Below are positions 9,179 through 18,895 of a stretch of DNA of 64,000 nt, in pieces. The DNA comes from Hsuehochloa calcarea (taxonomy: Eukaryota > Streptophyta > Magnoliopsida > Poales > Poaceae): the NCBI GenBank assembly GCA_036346395.1, contig CM070594.1:55165519-55229518 (forward strand), given 5' to 3'. The notes below the pieces were generated by a model that was not told where the DNA came from, did no database searches, and was given only the letters and a program-made list of their open reading frames with translations. A program made the position numbers and the translations under genes. Position 1 is the first letter of the stretch, and each line of letters begins with the position of its first letter.

Positions 9179-10868
9179 ACCCGAGAATACAAATTAATCT
9201 TAACAATGATATACAATAACTAAACAATAAATTAAAATTTGTCTAAACAAAGGCAAAGCATAAGCTCGGTTGTATATTAATCACATCGCCGAAACACATT
9301 CACATAAAATATATTCTTAAGAGCTCATCAAGATAAATTACAATATGTATTTTAAAGTAATAATACGACATTGTTTCATTCTCAAATTAATTACAAGAAT
9401 CAAAATAAAAATTTACAACTTGAGTACATTACAAAAGTAAAAATAAAATCTTACATGCATATCACCGAAACCTTCTTTACATCCTTGTACGTATATAGCC
9501 AGCCGTCGAGCCTTTCCTCAACCCGCATTTTCCATCATCCACCAACAACCAAAAGACCATTAGCAAACCAAAAGCGATAAATTAGGGTTAGAGTAAAGAA
9601 GGACTGCCGTCAGATTTCTTGAAGCTCATCGAGGTTCCCTGACTGACCTAGGTCAGTATGCGCCATCTCACTTCGGTGGATTTCATCACCCGACAGTTTT
9701 AGAAATTCGACACCATCGTTATACCGACTTACCTTCGCCGTAGAAAATCCAGAAAACAGTATCAGAAGCACCCTTTGGACCAAAGGTCCATAGCCAAATA
9801 GTCCCACGTGAGAGCCAGGGGGATAGGGTAAGGGCAAGATGGTCATGCACAGGGCAAGGGCAGCCGAGGGCCTCTGTCTTAAGCTCTTCTGTCCCTCACA
9901 AAGCCTCACAACTAGCTCATTCTCTCACAACAGAGAAAAGGAAAGCAAAGCCAACACCATTGCCACCCTTGTCAAAGCACACAAGCAAGCAAACATAGCC
10001 GCAAGATCATTCCCAGCTGAAGGCAACACCAAGAGCAAGGAGCTCAAGCAAAATCCACTGCCTCCCAAAACACAACCCAAAACCTCACAAGCTTCTCTTT
10101 CATAAGCACAACCACAAGCCAAAGAAAGCCACTCACTGCCATCTCAAGAGCAAGCAAAGCCCAGTAGCTGAGAGCAACCAGGCATCACCCACCTTGCCAC
10201 TTCCAAAGCCAAACACAGAGAGCAACCGAAGAAGAGGAGGAAAGGAGTTGGGGAAGATCGACAAGCGGGGATGGCAAGAACCGGCATCGACCACTGAGGA
10301 CCAAGCCAAGACTAGCAAGAACACAGGGAGAGCACCACGAACACCACCGCGGCCAAGCACTGCCATCCTCAAACCAACCCAAACAAGGTAACCCACCATT
10401 TTACCCCACTGTCATTATGTCCAAAAAGGAACCACCCATATGAACCCAATAGTACACAGAGAACACATGCCCCAGTAGTAATACCATCACACATTCCATC
10501 ACAGAGCAAGGGAGGGTAAGGTTAGAGAGAGAGAGAGAGTAGAGGGAGCAGTATACCTCGACAGCACCGCTGCCGACATAGCTAAGCGCACCCGATGGCC
10601 TTGCACTCCCCGACGTGCAGGAGGCCTCGTGCCCCGTCGTAGTTAGCCTAGGGCAGACCACACCATCACATCAACCATGCCCAGAGCCTTACCAAAGCCC
10701 CCATAAAATCACCATGCCCGAGCAACATCAACTCACATCAGTAAACAAAATCAAACTCAAACTCTAAAAGCCAAATTAACAACAAAGGGGAAACTTGGGA
10801 AAAATCGAATCCCAGTAAGGAGTAAACCAATCCAAGTCACAACCCCCAAAACCAGGCGGGCCAGCTGC
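9179..10868. other. Sequence separating the ABCB pseudogene from the LTR; no gene recognised
   Basis: 9,190-9,600 is AT-rich. 9,610-9,909 on the minus strand is an open frame ending VSRYNDGVEFLKLSGDEI and a Glu/Leu-rich tail; it looks coding-like but I do not recognise it. 9,900-10,400 is purine-rich (AAGC, CAAG words). A (GA)n run lies at about 10,526-10,541. No terminal repeats or target duplications were identified. Confidence 0.4.
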
Positions 10869-11232
10869 TGAAAGATCTAGACCCGCCATTGTGAGTTAAT
10901 GGAGTGTTTTGGTGATTAATGACAAATCTAATTGTGAGACTAACTCTCTTGTCAAGTATTATCTTGTATAGTCTCATTTGGATATAAAGGTAAAATTCAA
11001 CGAGGTATGCATTTGACTCATACTCTTATATAATGTTGCATTCCTCGGATTCAAAATATAGGAAGAACTCCACCATAAGTATATCTTGAATATGTGCATA
11101 TGTTTTCTTTACACATATGTGTATGCACACATTTAGGGGGAGCTCATTCTATATTTTGTGGTTTCATTAGTATTGATCCATATTCCACCTTCTACATATA
11201 TTTGGGATCTTTACTTTAAAACATATCCGTTT

Positions 11233-11440
11233 GAGTATATAGAACTTGTGTAGTTTGTGTATACTCATGTTTTGAATATATAAACTTGTGTAGTTTTATA
11301 TATTCATGTTGTGAGTGTATGTGACCTATGTAGTTCTTGTATACTCATGTTTTGAGTATGTAGAACTTGTGTAGTTCTCGCATACTTAGGGTGTGAGAAT
11401 ATATATGACTTGTGTAGTTTATATATACTCACATCGTGTT
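11233..11440 (+). repeat. About 42-bp tandem repeat, 5 units, inside the LTR
   Basis: Degenerate units of about 41-42 bp each read GAGTATATAGAACTTGTGTAG followed by TT..TATACTCATGTTTT. A shorter set is in the related LTR at about 49,040-49,165. Confidence 0.7.
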
Positions 11441-11649
11441 ACATTTATCAAATCAACTTATTTGTGTTTGAAATGGCTATCATCAATTACCAAAGTGGGA
11501 AAGATTGAGTATCTTGTCCCACCATTATGAGATAATGGTATGAGGTGGTAATTAACGATAATCATATTATGGAACTAACATTTTCCATAAGTTGGATGTA
11601 TAGGTTATGTTCCAGGATGATGAAGACTTGGGATGATCATGAGTTGATC

Positions 11650-11940
11650 ATCAAGTCAAGACTCAAGTGAATGATGCATCATGAGTTGATGCATATGAAG
11701 ACTTGAAGTAAAGGTTGCATCATGTGTTGATGCACATCAAATCAAGAGAAGACCCATCATGTGTTGATGAAGGTCAAGTGAAGGAATGCATCATGTGTTG
11801 ATGCATGTCAAGACTCGGGATGAAGAAATCATCATGTACTGATGATGTTCAAGACAAGATCCTGAGGTGAAGAAATCATCATGTGTTGATGATTGTCAAG
11901 TCAAGGACCCGGACTTGAAGTGTTGATGTGCGTCATCAAG
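11650..11940 (+). repeat. CATCATGTGTTGATG palindromic array inside the LTR
   Basis: About eight near-palindromic units CATCATG(T/A)(G/A)TTGATG are spaced 20-45 bp apart and separated by CAAGTCAAGA-type words. The same array in complement lies at about 48,590-48,860. Confidence 0.7.
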
Positions 11941-12539
11941 CTTCAAGAAGATGCAAGGCAAAGGTATGACTAGCTAGGGCTAAGGATGTGTTCCTAGTCT
12001 TTTACCGGTCTTGGTGTTTGGTTGGAAGACCGGATTGCTAGTATAGGTTGTCGTACTATTAAGAGGGGTCTTGACTAGTAGCATGAGTTAGTCATGTGCT
12101 GATAGCTCATTGTGTTTGCTCTAGCTCATTTATGCATGGAGCTATTATTTGCGAATGTGTTTTGCAAATGAATGATGCTCATGCATTTAATCTTTGTGGC
12201 ATGAGACTATAATTTGCAAATGTGTTTTGCAAATGGTTGAAGTCCATGCACCTTAGCCTTGTGGCATGATGCTGTTATTTGCGAATATGTTTTGCAAATA
12301 GTTGAAGCTCATGTTTTGATTTCTTGTAGCATGTGACTTAAGTTTGCAAATGTGTTTTGAAAATGGTGTAAGTTCATGTACCTTATTCCTTGTGGTATGA
12401 TTCTAAAAGTTGTCAAATGTATTTTGCAACTTGTTGGGAATCTTGCTTTTGATCCTTATTGGCATGGCTTATCAATTGGCAAATGTGTTTTGAAATTGAA
12501 GTTGTTGAAAAAGCCATTGCTGTGCTTTGTCAGGATAAT

Positions 12540-12935
12540 CAGTAGTTCCGCAATGTTATGGGCGGAAGTTCCGATTGTCGGAAGCTCCGAAATTCGGCGG
12601 AATGATTTTTCCAGAGAAGCACCCGTTTTGGGACTTAGCCGATTTTTGGAAGTGCGGAAGTACCGCCATGTTGGGTGCGGAACTACCGCATTGGCGGAAG
12701 TTCCGATTTTGGTGCGGTACGTTTTTCCAGAAGGTGCCATGTGTTGGACCTGAGTGGAAGTGGAAGTACCACCCATCAGAATTGGAACGTCCGATAATCG
12801 GAAGTACCGTAAATTGGTTGGCGGAAGTTCCGGATTTCAGTTCCAACGGCTAGTTTTTTGTTTGATATAGCTGTTGATGTGCTTGTCGCTGAGGTGCAGA
12901 AGTTCCAGACTTTGTACGGCGGAACTTCCGATTCC
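12540..12935 (+). repeat. GGAAGTTCC / GGAACTTCC palindrome cluster inside the LTR
   Basis: Ten or so copies of CGGAAGT(T/A)CCG-like palindromes sit upstream of the LTR TATA-like box (TATATATAG, about 12,985). The cluster is kept in the related LTR at 47,695-48,090. Its position upstream of a promoter-like box would suit a cis-regulatory array; that is inference. Confidence 0.65.
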
Positions 12936-13539
12936 CTGATTTTTCAGGGGTTTATCTTCCAACAGCTAGTTTTTGTGTGTGGGCTATATATAGCCACCTT
13001 GGCCTGTTGGGAGAGGTTGCTGGTGATATTGTGAACATCCTTTGAGCCTCTTGAGCTAAGAGCAAGCCTCTCCTCTCTTATGTGCATGTGTTGCACTTGG
13101 TGAGCTTAGAGAGTAAACCCTAAGTGCATGTGTTGCCTTAGCTAGTGGATTACGTATCCACTTGAGCGTTGACACTTGATTAGTTCAAGTGAGCGTTGAG
13201 TCTTGTTACTCTTAGTGTTTGCCGACACCTAGACGACGTGGAGGCGTCGTGCTCGGTGATCTTCTCAAGAAGCTTATGAGAAGGCCCGGCGTGGTTGTGA
13301 GTGGTTGGTGCTCGCCATCTCCGGAGTGGAGGAAGAGCAACCCGAGTGGAGCGAGGTGTTGGTTCGGTTAGGAACATGTCCAAGTGTTTGGACTTACCTC
13401 GGAGGTATTGGCTTAATTAGTGGAGCCGGTCCAATTTGTTTGGGCTAACCTCAACGTGGATTAGGGGAGACCGGCAAGTCTTCGAACACTACGGTAAAAC
13501 ATAATCGTGTCATCTTGTTTTTACTTGTGCTTTACTTTG

Positions 13540-13722
13540 ATGGAGGTCGGGATGCGCCGCGCCGTGCGGGTGGGCCACACGGTGATGGTGCGGGCCGAGA
13601 CGGTGAAGAACGTGGTGGCCCTCTACTCTGCTCCCGGCGCCGGCGCCGATATGGAAGACGCGAAGCGGGAGGGCGCAGCGCTGGAGGAGCAGGGGAGGCC
13701 CTCCTACTCCCTAAAGTTCTGA
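13540..13722 (+). pseudogene. GC-rich orphan exon-like open frame
   Basis: Immediately after the broken LTR end, an open frame reads MEVGMRRAVRVGHTVMVRAE, TVKNVVALYSAPGAGADMED and ends GRPSYSLKF at TGA 13,720-13,722. Its GC content and biased third positions differ sharply from both flanks, as in grass gene 3' ends. I do not recognise the protein. It may be the last exon of a host gene whose upstream part was displaced by the LTR. Confidence 0.35.
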
Positions 13723-13844
13723 TCAGTTGTGAATATGTGATGCTTCTTTGTCCAATTTTACGCCTTTGCTCGTGCAATTTTAATGCATTATTGTATCGCG
13801 ATGAACTATTTTGATGACAATTCTGCACTGTGTTTTTCTTGTCT

Positions 13845-14038
13845 GGGTAAGAACCAGGAGGAACACTTCGAGCTTGTCTTGCGAGCCCACTCGAGCCAGC
13901 TCGAGTTTGATTCCGAGCCGAGCCAAGCTTGCCTTCTGGCTTGTTTCCAAAACAAACCGAGCCGATCCGAGTCCACTGTTCATTCGAGTCAAAACGAGCC
14001 TGGCTCGAGCCGGCTCAGCTCGGCTGTTTCCACCCCTA
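13845..14038. mobile_element. Possible hAT-type element end
   Basis: The segment is rich in GAGCC/GGCTCG words (CGAGCCAGCTCGAG, GAGCCGGCTCAGCTCGGC) and ends TTTCCACCCCTAG at 14,038. Its complement CTAGGGGTGGAAA resembles hAT terminal repeats. No partner terminus was found, so this is tentative. It abuts the ABCB tail at 14,041. Confidence 0.35.
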
Positions 14039-14040
14039 GC

Positions 14041-14093
14041 ATCAAGGATGGAGTTCATGCATCGCTGGTAGAACTACACTCGAAGGCGGCATA
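14041..14093 (+). pseudogene. ABCB pseudogene C-terminal tail
   Basis: Encodes IKDGVHASLVELHSKAA and a TAA stop, matching the C-terminus of the intact ABCB gene (IKDGVYASLVELRSSSE). It is in the same orientation as the ATPase fragment at 8,745-9,178, and only about 50 codons between them are missing. The two are read as one pseudogene split by about 4.9 kb of inserted or rearranged DNA. Confidence 0.85.
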
Positions 14094-14700
14094 AGGAGAT
14101 ATGCTTGTATTTATTTGTTTGTTTTTTTCCCTTTTGTTTTTGCAACTACATACTGAAATATGCATGTGGTATTTTGAAGTACTAATCATGTAATATAAAC
14201 AAATGTTAAGACTAATCGCTTATAATCCTGGTCTGGTTAGGCCCAACACATCAAGGTAATATTGCCTCAGCATGTGTTTCAGTTGTTCTGGGTACTAGAG
14301 ATCCATGCATTAACAGTACAAATGGCATACCCCTCTAGTCACTCAACAACTATCTACAGCGATAACTAAGGAAATGATGAACAGCAACATCTCTAGTCTA
14401 CAATTCCACCAGCCAAAAAATTGCACAAATACATGGCCGAAAACCTCACAACAACTTTGCACACAGCAGTGAGCTATCACCTCCAGATCTGCGGGAAAGA
14501 ATAAATTTGGATCAAGTGCAGCTACCGATTTACGATTTTGCGCGAAATAAAGATATAGCGTCTGTAAAATTTAGAGCGGCGTACCTTGGTACAGCGAGGT
14601 CGCCTTCCTGTCGTCCTGAACCAACAGACGCCAAGCTAGCCGCGGCGATCGAGTTGGTGCCTGCCGGGACTCCGTCATTCCCTTGGCCGGTGGAGACAGG
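14094..14700 (-). repeat. Module copy 1 (recurrent 3'-flank module, possible mini-gene)
   Basis: Directly follows the ABCB stop. The same sequence recurs at 15,656-15,739/17,144-17,620 and at 42,503-42,807/63,625-63,883. On the minus strand a possible first exon (ATG about 14,683) reads LAWRLLVQDDRKATSLYQ and meets a donor GTACGC at about 14,583. A possible last exon after CCCAG (about 14,290) is identical in the copies and keeps two frames open to a stop: EQLKHMLRQYYLDVLGLTRP, or TTETHAEAILP. I do not recognise the protein. Confidence 0.6.
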
Positions 14701-15469
14701 GCCTGATTGGCATGGCTATAAAGATACATGTCCAGATATTAAAAGATATATGGTCCAAATAATAGGGGCCACTTTCGGATCTGAACATTAATAATCAAAT
14801 TCGGAATTAAATCCACCTCAAATTCGCATTCCAATTTTGGGTTAAAATTCAGAATCCAATTGGGACTGATTGCGAACTCAGCTTGTATTTCAGATTTGGA
14901 CTTAGATTTCAATGTAAATCACTCCTCTTGAGTTAAATATGAAGTGTGCCCAACTCCTCGGGTCGCATGCACACTCATGTTCACACATAGACCCTCCATG
15001 CGCCGTCCCTTGGCCTCCTTCCTCTTCCTCTCAACTTGTACTCCCTTCTTCTCTCTTGGGCTGGCTTCATTCTTCCGCTGGCCCGTATTATTTTTAGGAT
15101 GTCCATAATACCTACACTCACACAAGCAAAGCCGTAGTCGCATTCCTTCAAACAAAGTATAATTATGAACCTTTAGTTCAACTTTAACATTGTGATAGTG
15201 TTTTGAATCTTAATTTGTTGGTATATATGTTATTAACCTGAGCAATTCTCATCAAATGGGGTGAGATGGGTGGGATTTGGGATTATATACGTAGTAGGAG
15301 GGGGTAAAATTTTCCAACTCTATAAGCAAACTCAGAACCCTATCTCACCGAAATTATATAAAACTACCCGAATAGCTTCCGACTTCCCCTGTTGAGAACG
15401 GCTTCGGAGTTTTTAAAAAACGACGCAAGAAAGTCGCCCTGTTTAGCACAACGACGGCTTGGCACACAG
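14701..15469. other. Insertion of about 770 bp relative to module copy 2
   Basis: Copy 2 reads GGCGGAGACAGATTTGC without a break, whereas here GGAGACAG is followed by GGCCTGATTGGCATGG... and the module resumes only at CAGATTTGCCG (about 15,468). No clear terminal inverted repeats or target duplication were found, so the kind of element is unknown. 14,760-14,930 has repeated AATTC/GGAATT words. Confidence 0.5.
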
Positions 15470-15655
15470 ATTTGCCGCGTACCTTTTGCCCTTCTACCCT
15501 TTCTTAGATTGCTTGGGCTCATCCTATGATGGTTGGTTTTTTTAAGAGGATCCTATGAGGGTTAGTGCGCTTGACTACTTGGTGTTGTAGCGGAGGAAGT
15601 TATGCGAGTCCATTCCGGCCCGGCCAAGTGAACAGAGCCAATCTCGTTGTAGCCT
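15470..15655. other. End of module copy 1 and short spacer
   Basis: 15,470-15,540 matches 17,516-17,620 of copy 2 (CCCTTCTACC...TTAGATTGCTTGGGCTCATC). The rest up to copy 2 is a spacer with nothing recognisable. Confidence 0.45.
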
Positions 15656-17620
15656 CAGCATGTGTTTCAGTTGTTCTGGGGTACTAGAGATCCATGTATT
15701 AACAGTACAAAAGGCAAATCGCTCTAGTCACTCAACAACCAGGGGCGGATGCAGTGTTGAGACATGGATGCACAGATGTACACCTATTTGGGGGGGGGAG
15801 GACTTAGTATTTATTAGGTATATATACTAGTAAGTATACTTAAAATATGTATTTGCACTGTGCACGCGACTCCTTTCGCTCGGCGATTCGCGCAGGCGTA
15901 GCCCATTCGCCATTCAGTCACGCCGCCCCACGCCACCAGCAAAGCCCACCACGGCCCAACTCCCACCACGATCATGCCGCCCCACGCCAAGCGCCTCAGT
16001 GCCTCACGCCCTCACGAGGTCACGCCTCACTTCTTCCTTACTCTATCTCTCATTTCTATCTACTCACGGCCGAGAGGTCCCATGGTCTTCTTTCTTCTTC
16101 TTTGCTTTCCCATTTTCTTCCTTATCTCCCCATCTCACTTCTTCTCCATTTTGGTGGTTGCTTTGGCCGATACTTGCTTGAATAAATCCCCCCTCTCTCT
16201 CGGTTCTCAAGTGGCTCTATGGTTCACTGGCTCCGCTATCGGCTTGGCTGGTGCCCACGCCCGGCCTTGGCCTGCTGCGTCTCCCCTCTGCTGTCTGCTC
16301 ACTCCGTCGCCTCCCTACGCCCTCTGGCCCGTGTGCACCACGCCCGACGTCTGATGCCTCCCTCAAACTCGATTTTCTCTCTCTCTACTTCCTTTTCTAT
16401 TAATTGGTTTTAGTTGTGAATATTGTTCGTTTTACTGATGTGGTTTATTTGTTGATTACACATGAGAATGAGGATGGGTGGGGCGGTGGGCTATCCTGGC
16501 TTGTGGTGTTGCCGCCATTACCGAGTTGTATTTAGGTAACTACTCCCATTCCTCTCTATCCCATTGCTCTGTGATGGAATGGATATTAATTATGATAAGT
16601 GGATGTTGTCATGTGGATTAGTGGACAGTGGATGTGCATTGGCTATTTGGCTCATGGAATCAGATTGGCATTGATGGCTTATTCTCATTGTGGTTTTTTT
16701 AGGGTTGAATGTCACTAATTCGGTAATCCCCTATCCATGTGTCTATATATCTACTCTGATGTAGAAACTAGAAACACTGCTCATCCAAATTCAGTACACA
16801 TACATGTATATGTGGTAATGTTTTCATAAATATGATTCCGTTGTTTACAGTCCTAACACCATATTTTGCATTATTAGCTCCAAAAGAGTCAGATCGCTAT
16901 ACGACTATTAGAAGTAATGGAGGACTCAACCAAATGTGTACTAGAGTAAATTCATGACACCAAAACTCAATTTTTAGCTTCATGTTTATCTGACTTACAT
17001 GTACACACTTTTGCATCGATAATTATACAACTACTTAAATAATTTGTACTTTGTTTTTATATATTATGTACATTTATGTTTTACACTGTATAACATGTTT
17101 GTAACTCCGAACACCCATTTTGAAAATCCTGAATCCGCCACTATCAACAACTATCTATAGCGATAACTCAGGAAATAATGAACAACAACATCTCTAGTCT
17201 CTACAGTTCCACTTGCCAAAAATTCGGACAATACATGGCCGAAAACCTCACAAAAACTTTGCACACAACAATGAGCTATCACCTCCAGATTTGCGGGAAA
17301 GAATAATTTGGATCAAGTGCAGCTACCGATTTGCGATTTTGAGCGAAATAAAGATGTGGAGTTCGTAAAATTTAGAGCGGCGTACCTTTGGTACAACGAC
17401 ATCGCCTTCTTGTTGTCCTGGACCCACGGACGCCAAGCTAGCCGCGGTGACCGAGTTGGTGCCCGTTGGCGACGCCGTCATTCTTGGCCGCTGCCTCCGG
17501 CTGGCGGAGACAGATTTGCTGCTTGCCTTTCGCCCTTCTACCAATCGTTGTCTAACAGTCGTCTGAAAAACTAAATCAAGGGCTTAGATTGCTTGGGCTC
17601 ATCCTATGATAGTTGTTTCC
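15656..17620 (-). repeat. Module copy 2, split by a hAT element
   Basis: Homologous to 14,094-14,700; interrupted at 15,740-17,143. In the minus-strand frame the first-exon-like part reads LAWRPWVQDNKKAMSLYQR before GTACGC (about 17,383). Compared with copies 1 and 3 the differences in this frame are mostly conservative (D/N, R/K, I/M/T), which hints at past coding. One small indel upstream changes the frame relative to copy 1. Confidence 0.6.
15740..17143. mobile_element. Non-autonomous hAT element (1,404 bp) with 8-bp TSD
   Basis: Starts CAGGGGCGGATGCAG and ends CTGAATCCGCCACTA (complement TAGTGGCGGATTCAG), imperfect 15-bp terminal inverted repeats of hAT type. It is flanked by the perfect 8-bp duplication TCAACAAC at 15,732-15,739 and 17,144-17,151. 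The empty site is visible in module copy 1 (CACTCAACAACTATCTAC). Inside, 15,880-16,400 is C/T-rich with open frames (one hydrophobic: HFFLTLSLISIYS...) but no transposase domain. It is therefore non-autonomous; the C/T-rich part may be captured host sequence. Confidence 0.85.
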
Positions 17621-17654
17621 TTTTTTTTTGCAATTGGCTACGTGCACTAGTTAA

Positions 17655-18160
17655 ACCTTAAATTCTAAAAAATGCTATCGAAAACTCTATTATTGTGAAT
17701 ATACCACTGCTCGGTACGTTTTCATCTCGAAATATCACTTCCGTTACCTTTCATTCCAGCCCTTCGAGCATTTGTGTTTGCTTCTGAGTTTTGAGTGGAC
17801 TGACTAGCTCCAAAAGTAGGTTGGTGAAGAATATTCTGAGTCAGGGTAACAGAGAAGCCCCCAATAAAATATTGTTTAGGTGTTACTAATCTTTTTTTCT
17901 TAGATGATGAATATTTTTTTTTCTTGACTCTTTTTGGGCTAGGACGGAACAGATGACAATGGTTTTTCAAAGTTAGTGATACTCCCGTATAATTGTACTA
18001 AGTGAGTTTCACGATACATGTCAAATGGTTTAGTAATCCCCACTCAAAATCCATTAGAAGGTAACGAGAGTGATATTTCGAGATAGAAATATACGAATTA
18101 ATGATATATCCACAGTAAGAGAGTTTTAGATGATATTATTAGAATTTGCGATTTGACCGG
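17655..18160. mobile_element. Short element with long imperfect terminal inverted repeats
   Basis: The left arm (about 17,660-17,765: AAATTCTAAAAAATGCTATC..., TCTCGAAATATCACTTCCGT) is the complement of the right arm (about 18,050-18,158: ...GAGTGATATTTCGAGA, TAGAATTTG) with scattered mismatches over about 100 bp. Total length is about 500 bp and no transposase is present. Long arms fit a MITE or non-autonomous Mutator-like element. A target duplication could not be fixed. Confidence 0.65.
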
Positions 18161-18895
18161 TGATCTAGACAATTACCTTTTTTTCCCCTTTGAGAAGCAC
18201 AAACCAGCAGCAAGAGAGATTATCGAGGAGATCGCCAGGCGGCGGCGATGACGGCTCGGCCGGCGGCGGCGGCGGCGGCGGCGCGACCATCAGGAAGAGC
18301 TCGCCAGCCCATAGGTATGCCGTGTTCTAAAATTCGCATGCATTTTCCCCTTCAGATCACGCACACTCTGTAGGAGCAATTAGCATCTTAGCCCATGTCG
18401 CCCCTTTCCCATAAAGCTGCAGCTGTTCGTACTCATCTGATCTTCTTTTGGAGCATTCGAGAGACGGCGAGTGCGAAATTGTTGGCGCAGACCCTACAGT
18501 TTTGGTGTGCTAGAGGCTTAGGGCTAGTGAAATTTGGTCTCCGGTCTATGAGTTTCTTACGATGTTTGATGCATATTAGTATTTGAAGTAAAAAAGAAAG
18601 CGGAATGCCGTTTACAGGCTTAATATTGTGTTCCTCTAAATAAAGGATCAATTTTCTGGTGTGTAATCAGTTAGTGCGTACACGCGGTTGAATTGTTCGC
18701 ATAGCCTACCAATTACCAAGTACCAAGATCAGAAATCAGAATCATAGGTCTTGCATGCAACAAAAACAAACTGCAAAATGATTCACCTCTAATCTTGCAT
18801 TCACTTCTGAAATCAGAAACAAAAATCAGAAACAACTGGACACTATGGTCAAATAATAGTTGTAGAAACAAAGAAGTGTCTAAATATACATAAGT
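18161..18895. other. Spacer with a possible first exon and the ABCB 3' flank
   Basis: An ATG at 18,248 opens a short alanine-rich frame (MTARPAAAAAAARPSGRARQ) over a (GCG)n run and meets a donor-like CATAG|GTATGC at 18,314/18,315. This could be the first exon of a lost plus-strand gene, but no second exon was found. 18,700-18,895 is the 3' flank of the ABCB gene (minus strand) and probably holds its 3' UTR. Confidence 0.35.

Larger units (their letters stand above)
10869..13537 (+). mobile_element. Copia-type (SIRE/Maximus-like) LTR, 3'-truncated
   Basis: It starts TGAAAGATCTAGACCCGCCA and aligns along its length, in inverted orientation, with the solo LTR at 46,884-49,530. Matching landmarks in both copies are GGAGTGTTTTGGTGATTAAT, the CTTGTGTAGTT array, the CATCATGTGTTGATG array, the TTTGCAAATGTGTTTTGCAA array, the GGAAGTTCC palindromes and a TATATATAG box followed by GCCACCTTGGCC. 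The match ends at CTTGTGCTTTACTTTGA (13,537), about 220 bp short of the true end, so the right end is lost and no target duplication can be tested. Family naming is from general resemblance. Confidence 0.75.

Noticed and set aside
11650..11940. CATCATGTGTTGATG units as a CRISPR or attachment-site array
   Set aside because: Present in both copies of a plant LTR as a degenerate tandem array; spacing and spacers do not fit.
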